Shown: positions 24,441-36,198 of the stretch, piece after piece | Layout of the letters: every line of letters starts with the position of its first letter | Position numbering within the stretch: the stretch's first letter is position 1 | Source of the DNA: Aquilaria yunnanensis | Lineage: Eukaryota; Streptophyta; Magnoliopsida; Malvales; Thymelaeaceae | NCBI GenBank assembly: GCA_039654915.1 | Contig: CM077594.1 | Location: forward strand, 104,856,893-104,920,892 | Length of the DNA: 64,000 nucleotides | Direction of reading: 5' to 3' | Notes under the pieces: generated by a model | Databases searched by the model: none | Seen by the model: only the letters and a program-made list of their open reading frames with translations | Told to the model about the DNA's origin: nothing | Program-made: the position numbers and the translations under genes

Positions 24441-24864
24441 ATGTACTTATATATATTCAAAAGAGTTTAACATGATATTACCAAACTGGTTCAAAATAGT
24501 TACTTGTGGAGTATCTTCCATCTCAGCTAGTTTACATCTCTCTAGTAATTTCAATATTGGCACGACATTCAACATGTAAAGCTGAGCCTTTAAAACCATC
24601 TTCTTCAGTATCATCAAAACCTGAAAATATATTGATGCCATAAATTTCTTGTTCCACATGGCTAATAAATGAAAAACAAAGGATTATATCGTAAAAAGTA
24701 GTCTAGAGTAGAGAGATCAAAAGTAAAATAACCCAGGAATAGTGGGTCTACGAAGTGATCTGATTCAAGTGAATATAAAAAATTCCATGAATGATCTCAC
24801 AACTTTCATATTGTTCCAATTTGGGATATCAGTTTAAGGGTTTAATATAAAAATTCAAAATGAT
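24441..24864. other. Intergenic, nothing recognised
   Basis: One 70-codon minus-strand open frame (24447-24659) without a known domain. The last 8 bases, AAAATGAT, are the left target duplication of the next element. Confidence 0.35.
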
Positions 24865-25483
24865 TAGGGGTGTAAACGAACAAAACGTTCGGTGAACCAT
24901 TCGTGAACGGTTCGGCCGGAGTTCGTTTATGTTCGTTTATTTAGTTAAACGAATGAACACGAACAGATTTTTATGTTCGTTTAGTTAAATGAACAAACAC
25001 GAACAAAGTTCCGTTCGTTCATTTGCGTTCGTGAACTGTTCGGTTAATGTTCGGTTAGTGTTCGTTTATGTTCGCTCATTTACTCGTTCGTTTATGTTCG
25101 TTTGTTTGTGTATCTATGTATTAGTGTCTAGTTATATATTTATTGTTATATATATTTTATATATCGTATATTATATATTTATTATGACCTATAATTATTT
25201 ATGTTTATTATTACCTACCCTATGTACACCCTACACACTAGATTATATATTTATTATAACCTATTATTATTTATGTTCACGAACATGTTCGTTCGTTTGT
25301 GTTTGTTTATGTTTGTTTATGTTCATTTGTGTTCGTTTAAGCTTTCGTTTAAGCTTGTATAAACGAACGAACACGAACAAGGAAAATGTGTTCATTTATT
25401 GTTCGTATTCGTGTTCGTTAAACATTAAATGAACGAACACGAACAGGGCTTGTTCTTGTTCGTTTGGTTGGTTTACAGCCCTA
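24865..25483. mobile_element. hAT MITE rich in GTTCGTTTA motifs, perfect 8-bp duplication
   Basis: The left end is TAGGGGTGTAAACGAAC and the inverted right end is TAGGGCTGTAAACCAAC. AAAATGAT flanks it at 24857-24864 and 25484-25491. The subterminal 150-250 bp on each side are dense in GTTCGTTTA/TAAACGAAC hexamer-like motifs in both orientations, as expected for clustered hAT transposase-binding sites, around an AT-rich core. The 147-codon open frame from 24989 is an artefact of these repeats. Confidence 0.92.
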
Positions 25484-25491
25484 AAAATGAT

Positions 25492-26779
25492 CATCATAAT
25501 TATTCACACACACACACACACATATTAGTAATATTGTAATTTTTATTATATAATTATATATATACCTCTACCTCGTGTTGTATGGAACCAAAGCCAACAA
25601 AAAACTATCGATTCTCCTATATGTTGAACTAATTCATGAATCATGGTTCATTTTTACTCAACCCAATGGGAGTGGTTTAGGTTGGGTTTTGGGTTTACTC
25701 AACCCGTGTTCACCCCTAAAAAATAAAGTTGGCAAAATCTACGTTTTAAGTATCTAAAACCATATGTTTGTGTTAATTTTGGCCTGAAATTTTTATTCTT
25801 TCAATACAGCCATTTATTTTGATGAAAAAAGGATTCCACTTGGTATTTTTTACTGTCACGTCAAATCTAAGTCACCACCGCATTAACTTCTATCCAAGGC
25901 AATGAAAAAATTGGCAGGATGGACTATAATAGAATGCATATTATGAGGTAAGGAATTTTATGATGACATCATGTCAATAAATGAACTATTTTAAGACAAT
26001 ATTAAAATAAGTCCCCCCCCCCCCCCCCTTTTTCTCTTTTCCTCATTTTTTGTTTCTTTTTTTTTTTTTTTGGGGAAACGAATATCGAGTTTTTTTGGAC
26101 TTTTGGTCAAGGTCAAGGATCATGGATCAAGTTATCCGTTGCTTCCCTATTATTACAAGATTCGGTTTCACCCTAGTTAAAATTAAGCCCTGAGGTGCGT
26201 TCCATTTTAGAATTACCAAGTTGTTTGTAAAATTAAATTGTAGGAAAATGACATCAAGTGATAAATCTTTAAAATACAAATATAATTTTTCCAATATTTG
26301 GTTTGCACCTCAAAAAGAATGAAAATTTTAACTTTATCATGTTTGGTTTAGATATTTGTATGTATTTCTTTGAATTTTGAGCACAGTGACTAAAATGCCG
26401 CTTTTAAAAAATTGGTATATATGATTTTATAAAAATTTCTACAGTTACATGGATTATTTTAATTTTTTTGAAAGTTTACAGACTAAAAGTGTCATTTTTA
26501 GGAACTGTTTTATGAAATTTTGAAAGTTTAGGGACCAAGATATAAATATTTGAAAGTTCAAGGGGTTATGCTGTAGTTTTTCAAGTATAATTTTGTTCTG
26601 GATTTTTACTTAACAGAATAATAAATCCTAGAAAATTGTGAAGAATAAAGATTTCTTAAAAATTGAGAATGATGGATAATGATTGTTCAAATCAAATCAA
26701 GAATAAGATTATTATGATTTCAACTTACCAAATAACCTGGTTAGTCAAAATTTTTGAACTAAACACACTACTATATTTA
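25492..26779. other. Intergenic with microsatellite and poly-C/poly-T tracts
   Basis: A CA microsatellite lies at about 25504-25521. A run of about 18 C residues at 26011-26028 is followed by T-rich sequence and a second T run (26059-26070). Stretches such as GGACCAAGATATAAATATTTG near 26530 resemble the ends of MULE-type MITEs, but no pair of ends was found. No gene seen. Confidence 0.4.
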
Positions 26780-27122
26780 GGGCCAATTCGTTTCGTCTAA
26801 AGTCAACTGACTTTTTTTAACTTTTTCATCTTTTTTATGTGAAACCAATTTCATTTGAAAGTTAATGTTATGTAGATGCAATAATCAATTTGAAAGTAAA
26901 TTTTTAGGATGTTGTTAAATTTTTATGAATTTTTCTTTTTTAAGACTTGAAACTAGAAAAATTCATAAAAAATTAGTAAGATTATAAAAATTATATTTTT
27001 AATTGATTATTGTAGCTACATAATATTGGCTTTTAATTAAAATTAGTTTCAAGTAAAAAAGATGTAAAAATAAGAAAAAGTCATTTTATAGTCAATTGGC
27101 TAAAGTTGAAACGAATTGGCCC
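26780..27122. mobile_element. PIF/Harbinger (Tourist-like) MITE, copy C
   Basis: This is the cleanest copy. The left end GGGCCAATTCGTTTCG and the right end CGAATTGGCCC are inverted, with TTA at 26777-26779 and 27123-27125. The arms stay complementary far inward (GTCAACTGAC against GTCAATTGGC, AAACCAATTTCATTTG against the TTAATTAAAATTAGTTT stretch), so the 343-bp unit could fold into one long hairpin. Confidence 0.85.
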
Positions 27123-27125
27123 TTA

Positions 27126-27300
27126 AAGACAAATCTAGGATCCTAAGTCTTGATCTAGTGACTAAGTTGTAGGGAATACCTAATGAAAGTTGAGGGGTTC
27201 AAATTCACCTCTGTTACTTTCTCTTTCATATAGTATATGTTAGTTTTGTGGTCTTCTGAGTCTTAAAAATAGTAGATATCCATTTTTTGCTTTGGTATCT
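27126..27300 (+). mobile_element. SINE-like unit with Pol III A and B boxes
   Basis: GATCTAGTGACTAAGTTG resembles a tRNA-derived A box. About 35 bp further, GGGGTTCAAATTCACC matches a B box (GGTTCAAATTC). The order and spacing fit tRNA-derived plant SINEs. The 3' end and target duplication were not defined; it abuts the right end of the preceding MITE. Confidence 0.45.
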
Positions 27301-28905
27301 ATGTTTTCTCTCAACTTTATACAATTGTAGACTTCAAAGTGTGTGTGTGTAGGAAACAAGTTTAGTAGACATCTGTGCTGCTACCAAAAGTGAAAAAGAG
27401 CTTGTTTATGAGGTGTAACAACAAGAAAAAAAAAATTTTGGACGCGTTATGGTCATGGAGGAAAAAGAATTGAATTGTGCACCAAATGTACGGATTAATA
27501 GAGTACTTTTGTATAAATTCAATCCAATTAGGGATATAAAATTATTTACATCCCAAGAAAAAGGGGCCAAAAAAATGATTAATTTCCAATGGTCCTTTTT
27601 CTCTTTTAGGTGCCTTTGCCGATATACATGCTTACACGTTCATAGATGAAAAGGGATAGTATTTAAAGATAAGATAGATAAATGGGCGGATGGCCATCGG
27701 CTCACTAGGTTGACACCGGTGGTCAAAGTGGTAAATGATTGGAGCAAACACAACAGTTAACGGTAGACGAAAAGCAACATTTATAACTTTATCTAGTGAC
27801 TTTTACCGGTGCACTTAATTTGGTGCATCCACGCTAATCTATATCTATCCATACTATACATTAAAGGAGAAGGGTAAAGGGCATTGGAGGTGTTGACAGC
27901 TGTGGCTTTGTTAGTGGATAATGACACTGTTCATTCTCATCCCATGGTTGCGGAAGGGTTCATCTTTTTGTGGGAGATTGCAGATGGGCTTCCAGTGTAA
28001 AGTGGCCACGTGTACATCTGTGTTATAATTATTCGCAGAAGAGCCTTTAATTTTTTGCAATAATATCCTTGGAAGAAATTGTTACTTTTGGAAACTGTTT
28101 TTCCTGTTTTCTTTGCTAGCGTATGTGTTTTACGATAGTAATATTGCGCAGTTGGCCTTTCTATTTATTGTTTGTCTCCCAATTTCTTCGTCATTGTGTT
28201 ATTTGGTATGGATTTTTTTGAACTCGTGAAAACTTGGGGGACTTATCAAATGATAGGCATGCGTTTTTTGGTGTAATTCAAATGAGAGTATTGAGAAGTT
28301 TAGTTCCTTGCGATTGCCCCTCCCACTTTGGAATCTGCACAGGTTGATCCGATCTTCTGAATTTTTTCTCTGTATGATACATATATATCAAGCAATTCCT
28401 TACTCAATGCTCTTTTGTTTTTTTTTTTATAAAACACACATAAAAAAAAGCAACTCATACTCGACATCAATCGGAGTGTGTGTATATGTACATTGATAAT
28501 TTTAAATTGTTTCCCCAATCAATTCTTCACTTTATACTAATAAAATACGAGTACTCATCGCTATTAGAATCGTTTCCCCCTATACACACACATACACACA
28601 CACACACACTATATACAAAGATATAGAAAATTTTATCCAATTCATTAACAAGTTTTTTCTATAGGAAATAGACCTACTCCTTAATATTAAGGGCTTTATT
28701 TTTTTCATTTTTATACAAACACAGGAACATATATATCGTCTCTAGAATTGTCATACATATATGTACATATAGATATTATACATACGACAATGATTAGATA
28801 GAGATACAAATAAGTTTTTTTAATCAGAAATCGGCGCAAATAAGTTTTAACATGCTTTACGTACTGGCTGCAACAAAACTTTCAGGTGCAGTATATATCA
28901 CTAAT

Positions 28906-28908
<3 letters not shown>
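27301..28908. other. Intergenic, no recognised gene
   Basis: Short overlapping open frames (27449-27649, 28300-28518) lack known domains. CA repeats occur near 28585-28609. No terminal repeats or RNA genes were found. Confidence 0.4.

Positions 28909-28974
<66 letters not shown>
28909..28974. repeat. Compound microsatellite (CT)20(AT)13
   Basis: About 40 bases of CT are followed without a break by about 26 bases of AT. The low-complexity open frame across it is not a gene. Confidence 0.95.
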
Positions 28975-29216
28975 GAATATTTATCTCATATTTAACCTAA
29001 AATCCTTCTCTGCACAGCACAGGTATTCCCTTAGTAGTACATTAAAGGGGAACGGAAGTGTAGCGTTGTGCATAGTGCATATGGCATACTGCATGGTTAG
29101 GAGGGAAAAATGGATAAAAATCTATTTTTAAATGAAAGGGGGAAAAAAAAAAGGACACAGTATTCACCCAAAAAATGCATAAGGGAAAAAAAAACATAAG
29201 CTTCAGCATTTAGTAT

Positions 29217-30225
29217 TGAGTTGGATTAATTCAAAATAAATCATTTTTATGATTTTTTTTTTCAGAATCAATGTTATTTAAGGTTTAATACTATATAGGT
29301 ATAATAGTGCATTGAATACCATTTTTTTAGACAAAAACAACAAATAAATCACTAATGTATTAAGAATAGCTCGAATCAATCACGAATATTTTTTTCCTGG
29401 ACAAACCAGTAATGTTATTCAAAATGACTGAAAAAATTACTAGTATTATCAAAATGACTTAATTCACCCACTCAATTTTTGAAATATTATAAAACTCCAC
29501 TGTTATCTTTTTAAAATTAACAAAATGGATCCACTTGGTTTAATTTAATCTAAATAAGCCAATGTCAATTGCTCTTTAGCCATGTCCTCCTCCACCTCAC
29601 CAATCTTATCGTCACTGGAGAGGTATGTCATGTTACTTATTGTCCGCTTTCTGGGTTGTTGCATGTTGATATAGTAAGCTATGAGTCCTACATCGTTACC
29701 GTCACTGTGAATAAAAAAGAAGAACCAGAGATTATAACTAGTGAAACGTTGTGAAGGTTGTGATTGTGACAGTGGTGAAGCAAATTGTGAGCCGTATGTG
29801 GCGTTGGTGGTGGTGAAGAATGAGGAGGAGTTAGGTGTAAACATTGTGATTGTGGCGGCAATGACCCAAAATGTCATCTGAGAGGCACTGAGAATATGAT
29901 GTGGAGATGATGGTTGAAATGTTAAATTTATAAAATATGAATGAGCCATAATTAGAAAAGAAAATATAGAGGCTAAACTCAGTATTTTACGGTAAGATTC
30001 TGTTAGACTTAACAATTTAAGTTGTGAAAATTGTTGATTTGAACCAATTGAGAAACGTTAGTAGTTTATTTGGCTACAAAAACATTTTTTGGTGAATCGG
30101 GCCAACTTGGAACATTAGTTATTTATTTGATATTTTTACCTTGTTTTTATATGAATTTTTTCTTAATCAACTCTTAAAAAATTAATAAAAGCATTATGAA
30201 CAAAAATTTTTTCTGTTATGTAGCT
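29217..30225. mobile_element. PIF/Harbinger MITE, copy D, split by another element
   Basis: The left part (29217-29329) carries TTGGATTAATTCAAAATAAA and TATATAGGTATAATAGTGCA, as in copies A and B. The right part resumes after 30142 with TTATATGAATTTTTTCTTAA and AAAAATTAATAAAAGCATTA, matching the family's central hairpin. The distal end is too eroded to place. The intervening 29330-30142 is a separate element. Confidence 0.45.
29330..30142. mobile_element. Non-autonomous MULE-like element with long inverted arms
   Basis: The left arm (..CAAATAAATCACTAATGT..CTCGAATCAATCAC..) and the inverted right arm (..CAAATAAATAACTAATGT..CCCGATTCACCAA..) are similar over about 100 bp. No target duplication could be fixed. 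The 156-codon minus-strand open frame inside (29545-30015) has no known domain and is probably fortuitous. Confidence 0.45.
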
Positions 30226-32690
30226 GCTGGATATATCATTTCACTGTACATTTACTCCATTAATAAAATTCATTTTTGATTGATGGTAAACAAATTAAGT
30301 TCCACGCAACTCAGCACACCGATCACGCAATGAATTATGCCCTCCAGAGAACAAATTCGGTGCTTAAGGTTTCGAAGTAGGAAAACGAAGAGACCTGTGC
30401 GTTGACAATTAGGTCCAAGCACTTAAAAGTTCGCACTTTTTTTGGATGGCAATCCTATGCCTAAGTACATTCAAGGTGAACCCAAAATAAAATATGCTTC
30501 TAGAATCCAGTTCATAACCACATATAAAGATATCAGATCAATTTTAACTTTTAAGGATTTGGCAATTTTCATTAGAATTTAAGGATTGCAACTACAATTC
30601 TCCTATTTTGTGGGGCCTAACACGTGTACGTCCTTTGTAGGGTTGACCAAAATTGTCAAAATCAAAATTTCATATGAAATTAATATTTACTTTCCGTAGT
30701 TATAAAATTACATTAGAATTGTAATTGTAATGTAGAATTTAATTAAATTATTTTTTTCATTCTAGATTGTAAATCATAAAATTTTAAAATTCAAATCGAG
30801 ATTTTGATCACGTTGGACCTAACCTTGCCTAATGTACAAAAGTTTACAACAATTTTTTGTTATATCATTTAAAAACACTGAATTCATTATATTAAATTTG
30901 TTAAAAAAATAATATTAGTATTTTTAGACCTTTTATATTAAAAATTTTTTTTTTCATTTCTTCTATCATATACTTGCATGTTTATGTTCAACCCGGATTT
31001 CATAACCCATAAAATTAAGAGTTTCTTGTCATATCTCTTTTTTCGCGGTGGAAGTATTTACCGGTTCCTAAGGAAATATGTTTGTCTAGCAGAAACAATT
31101 AGAAAATTTAAATTGATCCTTTCCAAAGAATTAGACGGTCTTCCTCCGCAGCCCTTTTATTTTGGTAGGTAACGTCGATGAAGTTGCTACTCGGCTGCCA
31201 GCTTAGAAATGGAGATCAAATTATAGAATTAAATATTACAATATATCACTTACATGCAATATAAATGTTTTTATATTTTATTATTTTATTGAGTGGTATA
31301 TCACATTATTTTTTAATATTTTACATATCACAAACTTTTTATATACATTTTTTTCAAAAATTGCGTAGAATGTACTGCAATAATTTATTTTTCATGGATG
31401 TATATGAGATTTTTTTGTCATTTTACATCAAAATATCATAAATATATAAAACATTACAATATAATTAATACACATATCATAAAATAAATATTTATTTTTA
31501 TTCTTTTTCTTACTTTTTTTAGTTAAGATAAAAATTTAATAGTTATTTGAGCAACCTAGAAACTCAATGTAGTATTAGAAAATATATTGTTATTATTAAA
31601 GTATTATATTTTTATTTTATATCAATAAATTAGTTTCTTTATAAGTATTTTTTTATTTTTCTCTATATATAATATTTTTTATGTTTTTTGTATTAAAAAA
31701 ATATTCTATCATATATATATTATTTATATTTGATAAATTATAATGAAAAAAATTAGAATACATATAAAATATGCAAAAACATTATTAAATTTATGTCATC
31801 TTAAAATATTCTAACATTTAATTTTTTTTTGTAAAAACGATAACAGTATATGATGCAGTATAATATATGGCATATCTTAAAAATTTAGAGTGTGATAAAC
31901 GTGATGGTAAGATATTTAACATATTGGGTCAAATTGAGATAACACTATATACTATTACTAAAGTTGAAGACAGAAATTGTCGTGATTTAAAGATGTGGGC
32001 AAAATTGTTAAGGTGGGTTAAATTTAGGGCAAATTCTGCAGATAGGCCTTTCCCTAATCATTAAAAATAAGCCATCAACATGATTCCCAGTTATCCACAG
32101 GGAAAAAGGAAGGGGTAAAATAAAGTACTTGAAGAAAACTGTAGAATAAAAAGAGTAATTTTACTGACACACAACACAACAAAAGTTGATTTCCAGAAGA
32201 AACACATGCCCACTGAGTGCGTAAATCGAAACTCGCTCTCTCACTCGTTCGGGCTGTTCCATAAATTGTTTTGCGTATTGCCTCCCTCAGGCTCATTGCT
32301 CCTTCCCGCGAGTGAACAACAAACGCTCAATCTCGAGTGTGGAAAAAATCCAAACTGTGTCGTGGCGTTTTCGTTATTAAACGTAAAAGTAAGTGTCATT
32401 TCTCTGACAGCCCATTACTGGTCAGTGGTCTCTTCTTTACTAGGACTCGAAACTGGAGATAAGGACACATGCATGCTACACCTTTGGACGGTCAGGATTC
32501 CCTTGATCTCCCCATCTGACCATTCGTAACCCTTGGATCTACGCAAGACAAATCCAACCCTGGTTAAGTCAATTCTTATCCATGGTTCGTCTCTTAGCTC
32601 GGCTAGTTTTCTCTCTCTTGTTGAAGCCGCTGGGAGGAAGGAAACGGGGAGAAAGAGAGAGTGAGAGGGAGGGAGGGAGATTCTGAGTTC
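30226..32690. other. AT-rich intergenic, then the AFB2 upstream region
   Basis: 30.2-32.0 kb is very AT-rich with no credible gene. From about 32.1 kb the composition becomes mixed. 32.43-32.70 kb contains GGACGGTCAGGATTCCC and GA-rich sequence near AGAGAGAGTGAGAGGGAGG, likely part of the promoter of the downstream F-box gene. Open frames here overlap on both strands and are not supported. Confidence 0.4.
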
Positions 32691-33099
32691 CTGTGTCTTC
32701 TCTGTTTTTCTGCCATTATTAGATGTTGATTTAGATAACAACTTCCATTTTTGGAATTTCTGGATCCTCAGATTACAAGTTTCGACCCAAATTCCTGTTT
32801 CCAGCTTCAATCATCGCCACTTGATTTTCTTTTTCGTCTCCTCTCCAAACAAACAAGATCGCTCTTCCCTTTCTTTTCGTTTCTCTCTCTCCTCTTTTTT
32901 TTTTTTTCTCTCTTGTTGGGAAAATTTGAGTTACTATCACTTCATCGTTCACTTTTTATCTCTAGTTAGATTGGTGTAGAAGTCACATGTTCCACTACGA
33001 TTGCTGGCCAGATCTCAAAATCCAGCTTTAAGATTCAAATATTCAGAAAGATCTGCGTTTAATGTAGCAGATTCTTTCACGGGGGAGGTGAGCGGGAAG
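32691..33099 (+). promoter_or_regulatory. 5' leader of the AFB2-like gene
   Basis: A pyrimidine-rich leader (T/C tracts at 32864-32920) leads to the ATG at 33100 in the context GGGAAGATGAAC. The reading frame stays open upstream to 33001 but has no in-frame ATG, which supports 33100 as the start. The transcription start and any leader intron cannot be placed from sequence alone. Confidence 0.4.
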
Positions 33100-35449
33100 A
33101 TGAACTACTTCCCGGACGAGGTCTTAGAACATGTGTTCGATTTCGTAACGTCGCATAAAGACCGGAACTCGGTGTCTCTGGTCTGCAAGTTATGGTACAG
33201 GATTGAGAGGTACAGCAGACAGAGAGTTTTCATCGGAAATTGCTACTCCATTACCCCGGAGCGGCTGATCGCTCGGTTTCCGTCTCTGAAGTCGTTGACT
33301 TTGAAGGGCAAGCCCCATTTCGCGGACTTCAATTTGGTGCCTCCAGACTGGGGGGGCTTCGTCTATCCATGGATCAAGGAGTTTGCTAGGAGCGGGATCG
33401 GTTTGGAGGAGCTTAAGTTGAAGAGGATGGTTGTGTCGGACGAGAGCCTTGATCTTCTGTCGCGGTCTTTCCCCAGCTTCAAGTCTTTAGTTCTCGTAAG
33501 CTGTGAAGGATTCACTACTGATGGGTTGGCTGCTGTTGCCGCCAATTGTAGGTGAGCTTCTTGATGCTGTGGTAATGGCTTTTCTTTTGTTTTTGGTCAA
33601 TATTTATAACTCTCTTGTTTTTGTGGTCGTTTAATGTGTTTGTTTCTTTATGCATTTTTCGAAGTGCTTTTGTACGTCTGTGCATATGTGTGTACAAGAG
33701 TATATGCGTCTCATTTTGTACGCTTTAATTTGAATCCTGTTCCATACAGTTGGTCTGATTTGCTTAAAACAGATGGTGTTTGAGGAATTGTTTGTCTCAA
33801 CTGTTAAATACTGTTGTCTGGTTATGTGCCTTATACCATAATCCTGTGGAACAAATTAGAGGTCTTGTTATTTTCTGGCTTGCCATTGGAAAAGGTTACG
33901 ATTCTTGTTGCTGTTTGAAGTCTGGGAATAGGAGATCATTTTGCGGGTCAGGACATAGCTACTGGTTGCGCTTTTAGTCTCTCTTTTGCCTTGAAATTTT
34001 TTGTATTTCAACTTCCTTTTGTCGTTTGTTGGTATATGGGGAAGGTGTATTTGGAATGGTCTGTGTGCTAACTGTTGTTCTGCTTTCTTATTGTTATAGG
34101 TATCTCAAGGAGCTGGACCTGCAAGAAAATGATGTTGATGATCATAGAGGCAATTGGTTTAGCTGCTTCCCTGAGGCCCACACATCTCTGGTCTCCCTGA
34201 ATTTTGCTTGCCTTAAAGGAGAAATAAATTTAGCAGCTTTAGAAAGGCTTGTGGCTAGGTCTCCTGATCTAAAGAGTCTGAGGGTAAACCGTGCTGTGCC
34301 TCTTGAGGCGCTCCAAAGAATATTAACACGGGCACCTCATCTGGTGGATTTAGGTACTGGGTCTTACGTGCAGGACCCATCCCCTGAGGCATTTAATAAA
34401 TTAAAAGCTACCCTTCAAAAGTGTGAGTCCATTAGGAGCTTGTCAGGGTTTTTGGAGGTTGCTCCATGTTGTATGTCAGCTATTTACCCAATCTGCACAA
34501 ATCTGACCTTCCTGAACTTGAGTTATGCTCCTGGGATCCACGGTAATGCTCTCATAAAGTTGATACAATACTGCATAAAACTACAGCGGTTATGGGTACG
34601 GTCTTCTTGTCCATTGGTTTCAAGTTTTAAGTTGTTATTGGTGTTAAATGGATGACAGTTGTCTACTTGTTCCTGCAGATCTTAGATTACATTGGAGACA
34701 AAGGTCTTGTAGTAGTGGCTTCTACCTGTAAAGAATTACAAGAGTTGAGGGTTTTTCCATCTGATCCGTATGGGGCTGGAAATGCTGCTGTAACTGAAGA
34801 AGGCCTGGTTGCCATATCTGCAGGTTGTCCGAAGCTTAATTCTGTGCTGTACTTTTGCCAGCAGATGACAAATGCTGCACTCATTACCGTAGCAGAGAAC
34901 TGCCCCAACTTTATACGCTTCAGATTGTGTATCCTGGATCTCATAAAACCAGACCCAGTGACCAATGGGCCGTTGGATGAAGGTTTTGGGGCAATTGTTC
35001 GGTCCTGCAAAGGACTCAAGCGGTTGTCACTCTCTGGTCTTCTCACTGATCAGGTTTTCCTTTACATAGGAATGTATGCTGAGCAGCTGGAAATGCTCTC
35101 CATTGCCTTTGCTGGGGATAGCGATAAGGGCATGCTCTATGTGTTGAATGGTTGCAAGAAGCTGCGCAAGCTAGAGATCAGGGACTGCCCCTTTGGTAAT
35201 GCAGCACTTCTAGAGGATGTGGGGAAGTATGAGGCAATGCGATCCCTTTGGATGTCCTCCTGTGAAGTTACCCTCGAAGCCTGCAAATTGATTGCCAGGA
35301 AGATGCCGAGGCTAAACGTTGAGCTGATAAATGAAAGCGATCAGATGGATTTTAATGTCGATGACAGGCAAAAGGTAGAGAAAATGTACCTGTATCGGAC
35401 ATTGGTTGGGCCGAGGAAAGATGCGCCGGAATTTGTATCAATTTTGTAG
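33100..35449 (+). CDS. AFB2: AFB2-type auxin receptor F-box protein
   Basis: The coding exons are 33100-33551, 34100-34595 and 34679-35449, all with GT..AG introns. They join to 572 residues, close to the ~575 of TIR1/AFB proteins. The protein is the substrate-binding subunit of SCF(TIR1/AFB), an E3 ligase that with auxin and inositol hexakisphosphate binds Aux/IAA repressors in the nucleus and marks them for degradation. The F-box is at residues 1-45 ([20 protein letters not shown]); this start, without the TIR1-specific extension, is that of AFB2/AFB3. Leucine-rich repeats fill the rest. Visible key positions are GKPHFADF with His73 (TIR1 His78), CEGFTTDGL, Arg398 in FRLCI (TIR1 Arg403, auxin carboxylate contact) and Ser433 in LSLSG (TIR1 Ser438). 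The frame is complete and no defect is seen. AFB3 cannot be excluded, but gene order favours AFB2. Confidence 0.97.
35231..35252 (+). promoter_or_regulatory. miR393 target site in AFB2-like exon 3
   Basis: The site CAATGCGATCCCTTTGGA (35235-35252) is the exact complement of 18 nt of miR393, including the seed and cleavage region. Three of the four bases pairing with the miRNA 3' end mismatch. TIR1/AFB2/AFB3 mRNAs are established miR393 targets at this position, encoding AMRSLWM. Confidence 0.85.
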
Positions 35450-36198
35450 ATGTGTTGGTTCAACTCGGCCCCGCACTGTTGTCACTCGTATCATGTAGTT
35501 GAATTTGTTAAGATAATAACGATTTTTCTGGATTCTAGCTGGTTGTCGAGTAAGCTACTGTGTTTAAATTACAAACGATTTGTCATATGTAATGTAAACC
35601 TTATTGTTATAAACAAATCTTATTTGGGGTCGGCTTGTATTTGATGTAACAATCAGTTGTGATCGCTATGTGTTCGTAGGCCTTCATGGGTGTGCAATGG
35701 TTGTGGGAGAACTATGAAGCCTGACCGTATGGCCTTCATGTGTGTGTGGCAAAGGTCGTAAAATTTCTCCGTAACTGGGCATTTCAAAAAGAAAAAGATC
35801 TAAGAGAACTTTTCCATTTCTATTTATACGTTGGCGCACCCCACAGCCCACACATTAATCTCAATCTACCCTCTTGTTTAGCTCCATTAACTCGAGACTG
35901 AGAAACTTGAGGAAAATTAGAAACACGTCGAAACATCGAATATTTTTTGCTTCCTAGCGGGGATGGTCAATTACGCAATTTGGAGTAAACCATCATGAGC
36001 CCAATATAAATAGGCACAGAAAGTACAGAGTGAAAAACAGACAATAAGAAGTTGAGAAATGCAGGGCAAGGTAGTAGAGCCTACAATGCCAAGTAAAACA
36101 TCCCCGAGAGAAGCAGACATCCATCGTGTGCTAAGCAATGGCAACGAAAGCGTTGTGAGATCGGGAAATGGTGATATGGAGAATGCCTTGCTTATGAA
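35450..36198. other. AFB2 3' untranslated region and convergent intergenic space
   Basis: The AFB2-like gene (+) and the CYSTM gene (-) converge here. No canonical AATAAA close to the AFB2 stop was found, but TTATTGTTATAAAC near 35600 could serve. A short plus-strand open frame at 36059-36292 is antisense to the CYSTM last exon and is not considered real. Confidence 0.5.

Noticed and set aside
24989..25432. 147-codon plus-strand frame rich in Val/Phe/Cys/Tyr
   Set aside because: It lies wholly inside the hAT MITE and is produced by the GTTCGTTTA repeats and TA-rich core.
29545..30015. 156-codon minus-strand frame with a hydrophobic N-terminus
   Set aside because: It is inside a non-autonomous inverted-arm element, has no known domain and no supporting exon structure.
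34687..35046. 119-codon minus-strand frame
   Set aside because: It is antisense to exon 3 of the AFB2-like gene.
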